Origin: Chenopodium formosanum
Lineage: Eukaryota; Streptophyta; Magnoliopsida; Caryophyllales; Amaranthaceae
NCBI GenBank assembly: GCA_024500155.1
Contig: CM044865.1
Coordinates: 33,931,501-33,995,500 of the forward strand
Reading direction: 5' to 3'
DNA: 64,000 nt
Shown here: piece by piece, positions 30,762 to 43,691 of the stretch
Layout of the letters: every line of letters starts with the position of its first letter
How positions within the stretch are numbered: the stretch's first letter is position 1
Notes under the pieces: model-generated
What the model saw: the letters and a program-made list of their open reading frames with translations, nothing else
Told to the model about the DNA's origin: nothing
Database searches by the model: none
Position numbers and translations under genes: made by a program

Positions 30762-32280
30762 ACCGGTGGCAAAAATGGGCTAAAAAATTGTCGGCCTAAT
30801 GAACCATTATATAAGACACCGGTTCACTTCAAACCCGTGGAAAAACATAAAGCCTACCGGTTCAAGTGAACAAGTGCCATTTAATATTAAAAAAAAAAAC
30901 CCACCCCTTAAATCCCCCTAAGCCCTACACTATCAACCATCAGCCGCGCCTCTCTTTCTCTCGCCTCTCTTCTTCTTTCCTTCTCTTTCTCTCTCCTCTC
31001 CTCCTCTTTCCTTCTCATGTCCTTCGTTCTACCCCTTAAAGCTTAGTGCTCACTCAATGCACCACGAGCTCTTTCTCATCTCCTCCTTCTATTTCTCATC
31101 TCCATCTACCACGAAGACCACCATGAAGACCACCACAAAGACACGCAACACCATTTTCTAAGTTTAAAATCATTTTTTATTTGATTTTTTTTAATTTAAT
31201 CGATTTTTATTCTATTACCATTTCTGGGTTTTTATTTTTCGAGTTCTGGTTTTTTTTTTCGATTTAAATTGTTTTTTTTTCGATTTTTGGTTTTTTTTTT
31301 CCCATTTCAATTCCATTTTAGTTGTTTTTTTTTTTCGATTTTGTTTTTTTTTTCGATTTCTGGGTTTTTTTTTTCGATTTAAATTTGTTTTTTTTTTTCG
31401 ATTTGGACTTATTTTTAATTTTGATTTTTATATTTGGGTTTCAATTTTGATTTTGATTTTTGGGTTTCAATTTTAATTGGTTTTTTATTTTGGATTTTTT
31501 TTTTTTTCGATTCTAATTTTGATTTTTTTTTTTCGATTTTCACTTTTTTTTTTAATTTTGATTTTGATTTTTAGGTTTCATTTTTTATTTTAATTTTTGG
31601 GTTTCAAATTTTAATTGATGTGTTTTTTTGGATTTTGATTTTTTTTTTTTTCGATTTCAGTTTTAGTTTTTTTTTCGATTTTGATTTTTTTTTTTAATTT
31701 TGATTTTGATTTTTGATTTGAATTTCTGGTTTATTTTTAATTTTTTTTCCTGGGTTTGAATTTCTGCTTTTTTCTGGGTTTGAATTTCTAGTTTTTTTTT
31801 TTTATTTATTTTTTCGAAGCTTATTTTTATTAATTTATTTTTTTTATTTCTTTCGTTTTAATTGGTTCAGGTACATTGATTATGCAAGAATATTGATATG
31901 TGTATGGGGTTAATTTTTTTTTTATTTCTATTGTAATTTTTTTTATTTACGAGTATATTGTTATTTTTTATGATTTATAATGTAATTTTTATTAATTTTT
32001 TAAATGTTGTAATTGATCTATATTTTAATCTTTTAATTATATATAGTAAATTTTGGATTATATTGAAACCAATTTAATTTATATTGTGATGTTATTTTTT
32101 TTAGTTAATTTAATTGTTAAGTGAAAAAAGAAAAAAAATTAAAATTTTTGAGCACTTTTGGTACCGGTTAACTGGTGCCAAAAACATTTTTAAAAAATTT
32201 TAGGCCATTTTTGGCACCGGTTCTAACCGGTGGCATTCAGGGGTTTAGAACCGGTGCCAATTTCGTTTTTTCACCTAGTG

Positions 32281-35200
32281 TAAGCTTCAACTAAGCACAT
32301 GTGATCTTATCACTAATGATGTTTCATTGTTCGTCTCTAGCCTTTGAACCTTTGGTTTTCTTACATCGGTATGTTTTTGACGTCGAGTTCGCATCATCGT
32401 TTCTCTAAATGTTGACCTTGTCAAATTTTCAAATTAGAAGATAATTATATATATCAATGGATTCATTTTTTATTCGAATTAATTGACATATTAGAGACAA
32501 TTTAAATATAGAAATGGTTTATTTATATCTATCATATAGAACTTTAAACCTATTTAGCAAATCAATATATATTATAACTCACTGAAACATAGAATAACAT
32601 TTATTTCATGTTTTTGAATCTTCAATTCTTAGTTATTACTATCATTTAATGGGTATGTTTAGATAGTGATAAGAATGAATAACATTTATTTAATTCTAGT
32701 AAATAACTAGGTAAGGTGAAATATAATTTCTACTTGTAAAGTTGCAACTTTTGCTTCCAGACTTGTAGATTCTACTCGTGAAGTAGCAACTTTTGTTTCT
32801 AAACTTGTAGATTTACTTCTCCTTAGCTAATTTCTTCATTTAATTAACCCACATTCTCAATGAGATAGAACTAAACATGACATTGTATGTCCAAGAAATA
32901 GTAATATGCTAAATCAAATTTTATAATATATTTCTTAAATTGGAACATTTCCATTTTTTTTTTACCATCTAACTGTATCAGGTTGTTTCTAATCAATTGG
33001 AATTGGTCCATTTAATTTGAAACATTTGTTGTTCATAATAACTTTTAGCATATAAGAAGTTTTAGGTTTCAGATGTAGCAATTTGTTTGCATTGCTTTGG
33101 CCTATTACTATACTTATTAATGCAATCCTCATGTATTCTTAAACTTTTCCCATTTGAGCCACTTCGAACATTTCTATTAGATTCAAAATGATGCTTTGCT
33201 TAACTACTTTATGCACATTCATGATTTTTCCAAGTCTATTCAATCATTATCCATATAAGAGTTTAATATGCTATTTAAATCTATATGAAATGGATGAAGA
33301 ATAACGTCATTTGATCAACTGTTGATCATAGAGATTTCCAATCACTTTCTTGTATACAATCACATTGAAGATAAGAGATTTTATTGGTTTCTATACCTGT
33401 CTTTTAGAGGGTTGTACCTCCTATCTCATTATATCCCTTGAAACGATTTTAAAAATGAAGATGTGTTGGCATTTTACTCAAACATTTTGAATAAAACCAA
33501 CCTTAGACATTTGACATGGGTTTCTAAAACTTGCCTTTTAGAACTATCTTAGCAAAATTGGAATATAGGTTTATGGATTATCTTTTAACCTTTTGAGAAC
33601 ATTTCTTGACTTTATTTTTAATCGAGGAGATTTTATACATAATAATATAATCACAATTACATGTTACTTATAAGTAAACGCAAAATTCAATTATGTTTAA
33701 AAAATTTTTAAAGTACCATAAGCGAATTAAGTAGGTAACTTTAAAGAATTATTCAATTTTAATTAATCCCCGTTGAATTAAATAATTCCAAAACCATTTA
33801 TTTGTGTAATAGTTGACTGGACTGAGGCCCTACCATCAAGCATTACATTTTCAAGATGAGTAAACTCTTTATTGATTACAACTCTTGTAATTCTTGGTTG
33901 AATAATTACCCATCACATGTTTAATTATTACCCTTAGGTTCAAGGTTCTAAACACTTTAGGTAACCTTGTTGAGTTTAACCAATTAAATATGTAAAACGT
34001 GATCTATCCCACAATGCCTAAGATAACAAGTGACACTCTGCGGAGACCGACCCATCACTCACTATCTAAGGATTGTTGGGTATCTAATTGGAAAGCAACC
34101 TCAATATTACTCGGACCTAGATTTATTATGTTGTGATTATTTAGAGAACTCTAGCGCATCATCAAACAACATAAATTAAATCTAACATGCATAATCTACT
34201 AATGCATAAATAAAACATGACATAGTATGGCCCCTTAATCCTATAAAAACTAATAAAGCAAAAAGACTCCCACTTGAATCCTCATGGATCTCATCCATTT
34301 TATTCCTTTGGGCCTTTACTCCATTGGCTTCTTGGATCAAGTGCAACCTGTAATACTATTCTATTCTATCTACTACTTAAATAAAATAAATGAATTACAA
34401 AAATACTTACAGGTACGCAGACCGTATTTAGATTACAAAAATAATAAATGATGCGCTGATCGTATTTAGAATCTATGGGCCATAGTAGTCTAATATGGCA
34501 ATGAATAATATCATATATTTTATAGTACCACATAATAAATCACTCATCATGCTTTCCTAAAATACAACATCAAATGTTCATAATTAAGGAAACATGGCTC
34601 TAAATATCTCTTATTTTAATTAAAAACTGCAATATCATATATTCTATTTTTTGTATGAAATAGAATCAAATCACATTTTAATTATGGAAGATAATCATAT
34701 TTGTTTTCCATGATTATCCTAAGTAATTTTGGAGATTCTATCCTAATTTCCTAGCCAATCATATAATTTTAAAACAATTATTATCCAAAAATAATTGTGG
34801 GATAATCTCATTATTTAATAAATTATTATCCATATAGAATCTTTTGTTCAATAATTATCCAAACTTAACAAAATTAACCACTTTAACTTTGATAATTTTC
34901 TTTTTAAAATCAAACCTTATCTTTTTTTAATTTTTAATTTTGGAATTTGATTTTTATTAAAATAAAAAAATTATTTCAATGAAAAATTGCGTCAGCCACC
35001 GTGGTGTGGCCAACCAAAACCAGCCACGGTGACTGTACAACTTACAATGTACGATGCACAGCAATGACACAAGGGCAGCATCAGTAGCACGTGTACCCTT
35101 GCGCGACAATACTGCAGCTGATCTTGTTGTCCGAGCCTTCTACCCAGCCTCTCCCAACCTCCTTGACCACCTAGTGCGGCAGTCACGTGGCTACGTCACC

Positions 35201-35735
35201 TTGCCGCGGCTGCCGTTTCAAAAAACCTTTTTTTTTGTTTGGTACTTTTAATTTAAATTAAAATAATTCTATTTTTAAAATTAAATTAATTTTTATGTGG
35301 TCCACTTAATTCCAAAATTAAATAACATTTAATCTTGTAATTAGGGCTTATCATTAAATTAATCCCTAATTCAATTTAACTCTTAAATTAAATAATTTGA
35401 TTATGAAAAGTTCATAGTCTAACATGAAATCAAAATAGATTAAATTCATTAGTCACATAGCAATCGAATTAAATCAAAACCAAAACACAGAACTCACAAT
35501 TTAGGGTTTTGAAAATTTTTAAAATTAGGTTTAGGGGATTCAAATTTTCGTACATAATAGGGCAATTTTTGGATCTTTTAGCGTAATTCTTGAGCAAATT
35601 AAACAACTTTTAATGATTCCATACGTTAAATCACATTTAAAATAATAATTGACCCATAATTAAATTATTCTCCCTCCTAATTGAATTAAAATTGTAGACT
35701 ATTAAAGAATTAATATTAAATATATGTACATGCAT
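32281..35735 (-). other. Copia-1 gag region and long leader, non-coding
   Basis: AT-rich, no open frames. Collinear by eye with Copia-2 46666-50942 (minus sense). It holds empty sites for CACTA-2 (33896-33911) and the MITE (34138-34146), and a GC-rich island (34990-35220) that matches the position of one in Copia-2 (47230-47410). Confidence 0.7.
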
Positions 35736-36097
35736 AGGCTAACTGATACCACTATAGGAGTTTATAGGTACTCATTGCGGAAAACATAAATTATATTCAT
35801 AAGGCACCTAATCCCAAGATCAAGCCTAACACATAAAGAATAAGAATTGATACCTTTGAAGCAAGAATCCACGTATGATCGAGCAAGAACAAGGGAGACA
35901 AAGAACCTCAAACGTGATTCCTCAACTTGGTTCACAGGCACAGATTAAAACCTCCACTAATGTTAGTTAGTTGCAATTCAACCCAACAATTGACCTTCTA
36001 TGGAGAAGAGAGAGCAACGAACTAACCACGAACCACCTGTAAACATCTACTTTTGGCCTCCTATCCCGACAGGAAGTGCAATGACGATAAATAAAAT
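35736..36097 (-). repeat. Copia-1 primer site and partial 5' LTR
   Basis: The primer site TGGTATCAGTTAGCC (35751-35737, minus sense) follows TACCTATAAACTCCTATAG; Copia-2 has TACCTATAAACTCCTACTG in the same place. The LTR is cut at 36097 by Gypsy-C. The LTR end is not a canonical CA. Confidence 0.8.
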
Positions 36098-36740
36098 TGT
36101 TTAGGGTATTTAATACCCTGCCAAGTGGCCCAATCAGAGTTTGACATGTGTCACTGGAGGGGGCGCCAACTTGGATCTTCTACATGGTGACACGTGTCAG
36201 ACATATACAACTCCTGATTTGGGGTATTTAATAACCCCCAAGTGGACCAATAAGGGAGCGACACGTTTCACCCTAGGAGGCCCCCAAATGGACTCTCTAG
36301 ATGTGTGACATGTGTCATTCAGATACCCCTTCTGAAAAGACGGCCTTCAAGGCCCAAACTTTGAGGCACCGCAAAACGGGGTGCCCTAATTCCTAGGTCA
36401 TCAAACCATGGGAAGAGCACATTTCCCAAGGACCCTACAAATAGGGACTTTCCCCTCATTTATGAGGACACGTTACGTTGCATTTATTATTGCAATCATT
36501 ACAGAATTATCGTTCTCGAGAAACAAACAACACCTGAGCTTTGAATCCGAGCAGATAACTTAATTTCCGCACGTTTTATTCTGAATACCGTACTAACTTA
36601 ATCTTTGGAGGCAAACCACCGACCATTCGGTGCTTCGTTTGCTTTGCAGGTACAGGCATCCTTGTTGAATCCAGTCTAGAGCTATAAGTCTCCCGAGGGA
36701 CACAAAAAACCCCGAAACATTTCGCGCTGTCTGTGGGGAG
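36098..36740 (+). repeat. Gypsy-C 5' LTR and primer site
   Basis: It starts TGTTTAGGGTATTTAATACC and ends CCCGAAACA (36719), 622 bp. A TATA-like TACAAATA lies at 36436-36443. The primer site TTTCGCGCTGTCTGTGGGGA (about 36720-36739) is a slightly changed form of the TTGGCGCCGTCTGTGGGGA type. Two diverged TGACACGTGTCA-like phrases occur in U3. Confidence 0.85.
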
Positions 36741-36752
36741 AGTACCTTTAAG

Positions 36753-38400
36753 ATGGCTTCTTAAGAACAACGTGTGCCGCCTCCAGACACCACTCGGCCT
36801 TTGGAAGAAATAGAGGTCCAAATGGACCATGACTTAGGTGACGATGGAGACGTCGAAACCTATGTGGCCCAAGACGGGTCACTCATCTCTAAGCGCCTCC
36901 GTCAGGCAGGTCCTAGCAGGCCCCCTGGACTCTCAAGTAAGCCCTCAGGGCAGCCGACTGATGCCTTTTAGGCGTCAAGATGAGCTCATAAAGTTTTTGA
37001 GTAGCCTAAAGGGTGAATTTAAGGGACTAATCAACAAGCGGACGGCTGCTCCTAGAAAGAAATAGTCAGCCACCAAACCTGCCAAATCTGGAAAGCAGAA
37101 GTCGATCCGGGACCGACAACCGACTCCTCACCCTGCTTCAAAGGAGAAGGCTCGGCCCCAGTTTAATTTTTCAAGACTCCGTTTCCCTGAAACGGTGACA
37201 AGAAAGGCCATTCGGCATGTACAGCCGGATGGTAGCAAAAAATCATTTCCTAATGCTCGTCATTACATCGACTAGCTGAGGAATCAGCAGCTGTTAGAGT
37301 CGGCTTCTACGTCGACTTATCACGACAGCTTTCAGAATACCTTGGTGAGGAACTCTCCTTCAGTACCGGGGACTCCTTCAAGCGGCCCCATCGTACAGGC
37401 GGGGAGTCATGTAATTAACTCGGCGTAGTATATGGCACAACCATTATACAGACCGCCTTCTTTGCCCTTCATCCAACCTGCCTTCTTCGGAGGACAGGTG
37501 GCATACAGCTACCAGCCTTTGGACTGACAGCTTTGGCTACAAAATCTTGGGGAAAAACCCTCTGCATTCTCCAGGGAAATAGCCGAGACCGAACAGCCTG
37601 CCAAGGTAAAAAATGTCATGGTCAGAACCTATGATGGTACCTCCAACCCAGAGAACCACATCTTAGCATACACCCACCTCATGTAGTTAAAGGGGTTGGA
37701 TGACGCCGCCTGGTGTAGATGCTTCCCAGCCACACTAAAGGGCATAGCCCAGCAATGGTTTGGCAATCTTCCGGCTGGTTGCATAAACAACTTCAATCTG
37801 GTGAGAATCCAGATCAAAGTACTGTTTGACGAAGTAGCTTTTACAGACTATTTCAAAGGTCTGAAGGACGGGTCGACTTTTAAATTCGAATTTGTCCGCA
37901 AGAAAATCTTCACCCTCCAAGGAACCCTGATGAAGGCAGACGCTTATATACAGCCGACCGAGCTCTACTCCTCTAATAAACAGTCGGACTTTAAGAAGTC
38001 TGACCGACAGAATGAGAGTCGGCCTTCTAAGCCGTACATTCGAAGGTACGAGTTCCACAAGGACAACTACTTCATTTTCATGGAGATTAAGGATCGGCTG
38101 ACTCTATAGAAGCCGACTCCTATGAAAGGTTCTATTGAAAACCGGAGCAAGAATAAGCATTGTCACTACCACGAGGATGTCGGCCATGACACAAACGACT
38201 GCTTCAGCCTCAAGCAGACGCTTAACCGTCTGGCCGACAAAAAAGCGCTGAAATCCTATGTGAAGTCCATTGTGGCTTCAAAATTAAATCCTAGGAAGTC
38301 GAGAAAAAAGTCTCCCCAGGTTGCTATCAGCTGTGAAATGGATGAGGAACCGATTTATACAATATCAGATGGATTCGCCTGTGGTGGTCCAACAATCTAG
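36753..38400 (+). pseudogene. Gypsy-C gag (broken)
   Basis: It starts at the ATG at 36753 but meets a stop at the fourth codon. Capsid motifs YDGTSNPENHILAYTHLM and DDAAWCRCFPATLKG (about 37630-37740) and QQWFGNLPAG match Gypsy-B. The zinc-knuckle CHYHEDVGHDTNDC (about 38160-38201) keeps all ligands. Stops at 36969, 37437, 37687 and 38107 and a frame change interrupt it. Function when intact: particle formation and RNA packaging. Confidence 0.85.
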
Positions 38401-39192
38401 GGCAACAAGGACCATCTGAGAAAGATAGTCCATTATGTTAAAGAGGGACAGGCGGCCAACACACCCGCCTTCCCTAAACTCATTATCACCGAAAAGGATA
38501 AAGGCAATGTCCATCGGCCGCATGATGACCCTGTAGTGATAGAATGTAAAGTGGCTTACCAATTGGTTGGTCGCATCTTGATTGACACATGAAGCTCCTC
38601 AGACATCATCAACCACAAATGTCAATCCTACCTTAAATACAGAACGGATGGTATGATGGATGTCTCCCATCCCCTTGTGGGTTTTGGGGGAGGAGTTGTG
38701 CATCTAGCCGGATGCATTAATTTTCCCATTTGACTAGGGCAAAAAGGTAGCGGTCGACACATGACCATTCGGTTCCAGGTGGTCAAGGAGCTGACCGCCA
38801 ACAATCTTATCCTTGGCCGACCCACTCTTAACGAGTGCAAGGCAGTCATCATTCCTGCTCTCATGCTTGTCAAGTATGAGAAGGATAATGGGATTGTCGG
38901 CTCCCTAAACAGGGACCAGAAGACAACTCGAGAATGCTATCTCTTGGACGTCAAGCCTGCCGCTTTTGCAGTCGATCAGGGCAAAGAGCTAATAGACCTT
39001 GATGATGTCAAGGAAGACCATCCGACCCCACCAGCCGCGAAGAAAAGAAAACTTAGTCCGCTAGTGGTGGTAAAAAAAGAAAAGCAATAGCAATCACTGA
39101 CCGGGGAGCGGTCAGACGACCTACGTCCCCAGCCGGCTGGTGAGCACATTGATATTCCTTTGGACGATAGTCAGCCAGAGTGAACTCTTAAG
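38401..39192 (+). pseudogene. Gypsy-C aspartic protease with a stop in the active site
   Basis: The frame reads GRILIDT-stop-SSSDII near 38575-38605; the TGA at 38590-38592 replaces the catalytic-loop Gly codon (probably GGA). It is followed by HPLVGFGGGV and NNLILGRPTLNE. Gypsy-B has an intact DTGSS at the homologous place, which supports the reading. Confidence 0.85.
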
Positions 39193-40375
39193 GTGGGGAC
39201 GGCTGCTTTTGGTAAGTTAGGTGCAAGCTTGCCCCAACTGCTGAAAGAATTTAAAGACATCTTTGCCTTTCAAGTGGAAGAGATGTCAGGCATCATCCTG
39301 GGTCTTGCTGTCCACAAACTCGTTGTGGATCCTAAAAAGAAGCTCATTCGGAAAAAGAAAAGAAACCATGGCAAGGAAATAAGTCAGGCGATAGCCGCCA
39401 AAGTTAAAAAGTCGTTATACGCTGGGTTCATTCGGCCATATAACTTCCCTGAATGGGTTGCAAATGTTGTGCTTGTAAATAAGCAGAATGGTACCTGGCG
39501 TATGTGTGTAAATTACACTGAATTAAATAGAGCATGTCCGAAGGATAGTTATCCACTTCCAAAGATCGACAGCCTGGACGATTCAACAGCTGGACATGCC
39601 CTAATGAGCTTCATGAACGCCTATTCAAGATTTCATCAGATTCCCCTATGGAAAAAAATTAAGAAAAGATGGCTTTCATCACTGATCAGGGGTTATTCTG
39701 TTATAATGTGATGCCATTTGGTTTAAAGAATGCGTCGGCTACTTTGCAACGTATGATTAATACAGCCTTCATTAATCAAATTTGGAGGAATGTAGAGGCG
39801 TACATTAATGATATGATAGTCAAATCCAAACACTAGGTGGATCACCTTGCCGACCTCCTAGAAACATTCGCCACATAGGTCATGCTTATTCCAAAAAAAT
39901 GTGTCTTTGGTGTTGAGTATTGGATGTTTCTCGGATTCTTGATTGACCTAAGGGGGATTAAGGCCAACCCTGAAAAAATACAGGCAATGATCGACATGCA
40001 GTCGCCCCGTACTGTGAAGGAAGTCCAGAAATTAACCGGTTGTCTAGCAGCTCTAGAAAGATTTCTCATTCAGTCAGGCGACAAGTGCCTCTACTTCTCT
40101 TAGGCGATCAGGAAGAAGACTCGATTTGAATGGGGGGATGATGCTAAGGCTGCCTTCCAAAAGCTGAAAATGCATCTGCAATCTTTGCCAGGGTTGGTCA
40201 GCCCCTTGCCACAAGAGCCGCTTTATATGTATCAAGCCGTTTAAGATCATGCCCTCAATGATGTCCTCTTAGCTGAAAGAGACGACATCAAGCTCCTGGT
40301 CTACTTCATTAGCCACGTTCTTAGAAACGCGGAACTTCAGTACCCCATTGTTGAAAAATTTGGTCTCGCCCTTTA
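39193..40375 (+). pseudogene. Gypsy-C reverse transcriptase and RT-linked RNase H, active site mutated
   Basis: Motifs FPEWVANVVLVNKQNGTWRM, GLKNASATLQR and LTGCLAALERFL mark the RT. The YIDDM box reads YINDM (39801-39815): the first catalytic Asp codon is AAT (39807-39809), a G-to-A change. Stops and a frameshift (about 39690) break it. The RNase H that follows (40140-40370) is weak but in place (YFISHVLRNAELQYPIVEK). Confidence 0.88.
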
Positions 40376-41149
40376 TATGGATGTTAAGAAGTTGAAACCA
40401 TACTTCATGGCACATCCGGTCACGGTCTACACTGACCAACCGATCAAGCGGCCAATGACAACCCTAGAGTCTTCTAGCCGAATGCTCAAATGGGCTATTG
40501 AGTTGCAGGGGCTGGAAATCACTTTCAAACCAAGGAAGGCAATAAAGGGGCAAGCATTCACTGACTTTATTGTTAAAATGACAAGGCCAGCTAAGCCAAA
40601 CAATATCAATCAAGTTTAGAAAGTGTACGTGGACGGGAGCTCCATTATGAACGGCTGTGGTGCAGACGTAATTTGTCGGGGGATAAATATGAATATGCAC
40701 TACGGTTCAAGTTTCAAGCCTCAAACAATAAAGCCAAATATGAAGCCTTGCTAGCTGGCATTTGGATGTGTAAGGCGACAGGGGTAACGAGAATTGACGC
40801 GTTCTCTGATTCGCAATTGGTCGTTAGCCAGTACAAAGGTGTCTATAAAGCCACCCATCCTATTATGATCAAATAATTGCAGGCAATCAAGGTTGAAGTT
40901 AGGACACTTGAAGACTTTAATTTAAGTCAAGTGCCCAGATCAACAAACAACCTGGCGGATGCTCTGTCAAAACTGGCATCATACGCCTCTTGTGATACAC
41001 CTCGGTCACTCTTCTGGGAAGTCAAGGAAAAAAGAAGTATATCTGATGAAGACCCCATTGGAGTACTTGACCGAAACTGTACCTGGATTGACAGCATCCG
41101 GGCATACCTAACACATGACATCCTCTAAGATTCACTTGAGGAGGCGGTC
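40376..41149 (+). pseudogene. Gypsy-C connection and second (Tat-type) RNase H
   Basis: RNase H connection sequence (VYTDQPIKRPMTTLESSSRM) is followed by KVYVDGSSIMNGCGAD, NNKAKYEALLAGIWM, AFSDSQLVVSQYKG and NNLADALSKLASYA. The four acidic positions are present, but a frameshift (about 40670) and a stop (40874) break the domain. It shows that Gypsy-C belongs to the same lineage as Tat-A. Confidence 0.85.
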
Positions 41150-42315
41150 GTGCTGAAGAAACGGGCTGCAAGTTTTGAGATAAGGCAAGGAGATCTCTTT
41201 AAAGCAGGCTTTCTAAAGCATTTTTTGAAGTGTGTGACCCTAGGAAAGGGGCAAGAAGTTGTTGAAGAATTACATGCCAGTTACTTTGCCTCTCATGTAG
41301 GAGGAAGAACCTTAGCTGTCAGGGCCAGGCGGCATTACTTTTGGCCTACATTTGAGTCGGACGCTATGGAGATGGTTAAAAAATGTGACAAGTGTCAAAA
41401 TTTTGGCAAGCTAATCCATCGTCCGGCCACCGACCTGACGGCAATCCACAGTCTTGTACCGTTTAATAAATGAGGCATGGACATTTTGGGCCCATATACG
41501 GCTGCTCCAGGCGGCAGGCGTTACATCTTAGTGGCTGTGGATTACTTTACCAAATGGGTAGAGGTGGAGGCAGTAAAAAACCTCAAGACAAAGGAAGTCA
41601 TTTCCTTCATCTAGAAGAATATCATCACCCATTTTGGGGTGCCTATGTATATGGTTTTTAACAATGGTCCTCAGTTCGAGACCCCTCACCTAAAGACTTG
41701 GCTGGGAGATCAAAGGATCTCAAATTATTTCGCATCAATCGGCCGACCCCAAGAAAATGGCCAAGTTGAAGCCTTCAACAAGTTATTCGCGAACGGCATA
41801 AAGAAGAAAGTTGAAAGAGTTGGCGGCCTATGGGTGGATGAATAACAACACGTCCTATGGGCCATCAAAACAACAGTGAAAGGGGCAACTCGAGAAACCC
41901 CATTTCTCATGGTGTATGGGGAAGAAGTTGTCTTGCCCATTGAGAACTATGAGCCGACTCTTCGAATTATGATATATGATGAAGATGCAAACTGGGAGGC
42001 CATGCGCCCGACATTGGACTCACTCCTAAAGCGCAGGGGCAATGCTGCCTTGCGCCATGAGATCTACCGCGTGTGAATGACTCGAGTTTAAAACAAAAAA
42101 GTGCACAAGCACCCTTTAAAAGTTGGGGGATTTGTGTTACGAAAAATGGAGGCAGCCGGTAGGGCGAATGAGCAAGGGATGTTAACCCCAAATTGAGAAG
42201 GCCCCTATCGAATCTATGAAGAAGGAAGTGGAAGCACCTACCGCCTAGAAACACCAGACGGCAAGAGGCTACCCATAACTAGGAATGTTGATAACCTAAA
42301 GAAGTATTACTTCTG
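41150..42315 (+). pseudogene. Gypsy-C integrase, catalytic Asp mutated
   Basis: HHCC domain (HASYFASHVGG ... CDKCQ, 41270-41400). In the DDE core GMDILG and GQVEAFNK keep their acidic residues, but the middle one reads VFNNGPQF instead of xxDNGPQF: codon AAC at 41660-41662, again a G-to-A change. Three stops. It ends DNLKKYYF with a stop at 42313-42315. Confidence 0.88.
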
Positions 42316-43691
42316 AAATTTCGTAAAGTTTTTTTTTTTTTACTTGTTAATGAAATTTTGCCTTCATTTCATACTTGTCTTTATTTTCTTTATTTTAAGT
42401 ACCGACTGCACAAAGAGCAGAAGGACCATGCTCATAGCAATGAAGGATGCCGCTGCACTATGTGCCGACGGATCCTACTTCCCCTCTATAGTATCGCCTG
42501 CACAACGTTCATACGGACTTATTTTTCACTAATAACGACGACCGAACACCGCCTGCACAATATGCACACGGACAACGTCGAGATTTTAAGGGCTATCATC
42601 TGCACAATATGCAGACGGCTAAGCACACTTTAAAACATAACATGATTAAGGGATCGTCTGCCCCAACAACAGACACCCAAGAAAGGACCCGACTGCACCA
42701 ATACAGTCGACCTAAAACTTATCCTTAAGCAAAGTTAATAACTTAGCAGCTAATTATTCTTCATTTTAAGCTAAGTCAATCACTTAGTGGCTATTTATTC
42801 GATAAACTAGGCCAATGGCCGGATGAACATTATTAAAACTATTGTCTGCTCCAACATGTGTACGATTGCCTGCTCCTACTTGAGTCAGACAACTGGCGAC
42901 GTCCATCCGGGTAAATTCGTCGAGGAGAAGAGTCTCCCATTTGGATGTCACATTGCTCTACAAATACAACAAGCAGCCCTACCAAATGCATTAAGGCATT
43001 GCTAGCAGTCGTTTTATTAAATCTAACTTGGAATATAAAAAGCATCGAGTTTTCCGACTTTTCTAGTAAAGACGGAAGACGTCTACTTTTTCATGATTAG
43101 AGGCTACTTTACTGCCTGTTCTTGCTATGGGGCAAGGTAGGCGGACCAATTCGTTTTCAATAAATATGCTAAGTCAAAAGACTTAGCAGCTTTTCTATAT
43201 TACTCAAGGCCTTTGGCCGGATGCATTCAAGAAACTATCTGCTCTATATGGTCGTTTGTCGCTTAGTTTGGAGCAATCACCATAGTGATTGATTGACTCA
43301 GAAACCATTCACACTCTTTAAAGTATAAAAATTTCTAAATCAATCAAATTATGCAACTGAAACTAAATGACATCCGGCCAGGGGCAAGAACATTCGCATA
43401 CTGTACAGGTTAAAATAATTAGCCAAAAATTCTACGCATAAAAATTGAAAGCTTTGAAATTTTTTAAAGCATAAACACCAATATGAATAAACCGCTCAAA
43501 CGACCGGATGCTGATTATATAAATAAAACAGCCGTAAAAATAGACGACTGCGATTGTAAGTTGGCATAGCCAGAAATTGTTAACACACCTGACCCCTTGG
43601 TTGGTAAAAACTCAAGATTACTCACCACGTAGGCCGAAAAAGCAGAATATTTGGCCATTCAGCCGCAGAAAAAGAGCTTAAAGCTTAAAGA
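42316..43691 (+). repeat. Gypsy-C 3' region with repeated small hairpins
   Basis: Seven units spaced about 35-60 bp between 42398 and 42710 contain CTGCACAA....GCA.ACGG-type cores, for example CTGCACAATATGCAGACGG near 42600, whose arms CTGCA/TGCAG pair. A second duplicated block (about 42735-42880 and 43150-43260) shares GACTTAGCAGCT and GGCCGGATG phrases. No gene. Confidence 0.7.

Larger units (their letters stand above)
26584..32280. mobile_element. CACTA-1: non-autonomous CACTA element, itself interrupted
   Basis: It starts CACTAGTAGAAAAT and ends in the inverse of CACTAGGTGAAAAA. Flanking triplets are TAT (26581) and TAA (32281), one mismatch from a 3-bp duplication. Sub-terminal motifs of the ACCGGTT/AACCGGT type occur at both ends. 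Without the LTR element nested at 26643-30761 it is about 1.57 kb: a pyrimidine-rich part (30900-31160), then a long T-rich part with TTTTTCGATTT phrases (31170-31880). No transposase. CACTA-2 is a close relative. Confidence 0.88.
22192..36097 (-). mobile_element. Copia-1: degenerate Ty1/Copia element with three nested insertions
   Basis: Minus sense from right: part of the 5' LTR (36097-35752), primer site TGGTATCAGTTAGCC (35751), non-coding leader, decayed gag-pol, long 3' untranslated part, purine tract (22264-22251) and 47 bp of 3' LTR. Removing the Mutator-like and CACTA insertions leaves about 6.2 kb of interior, close to the Copia-2 interior after the same correction. Both LTRs are cut by younger Gypsy elements. 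No open gene remains. Confidence 0.85.
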
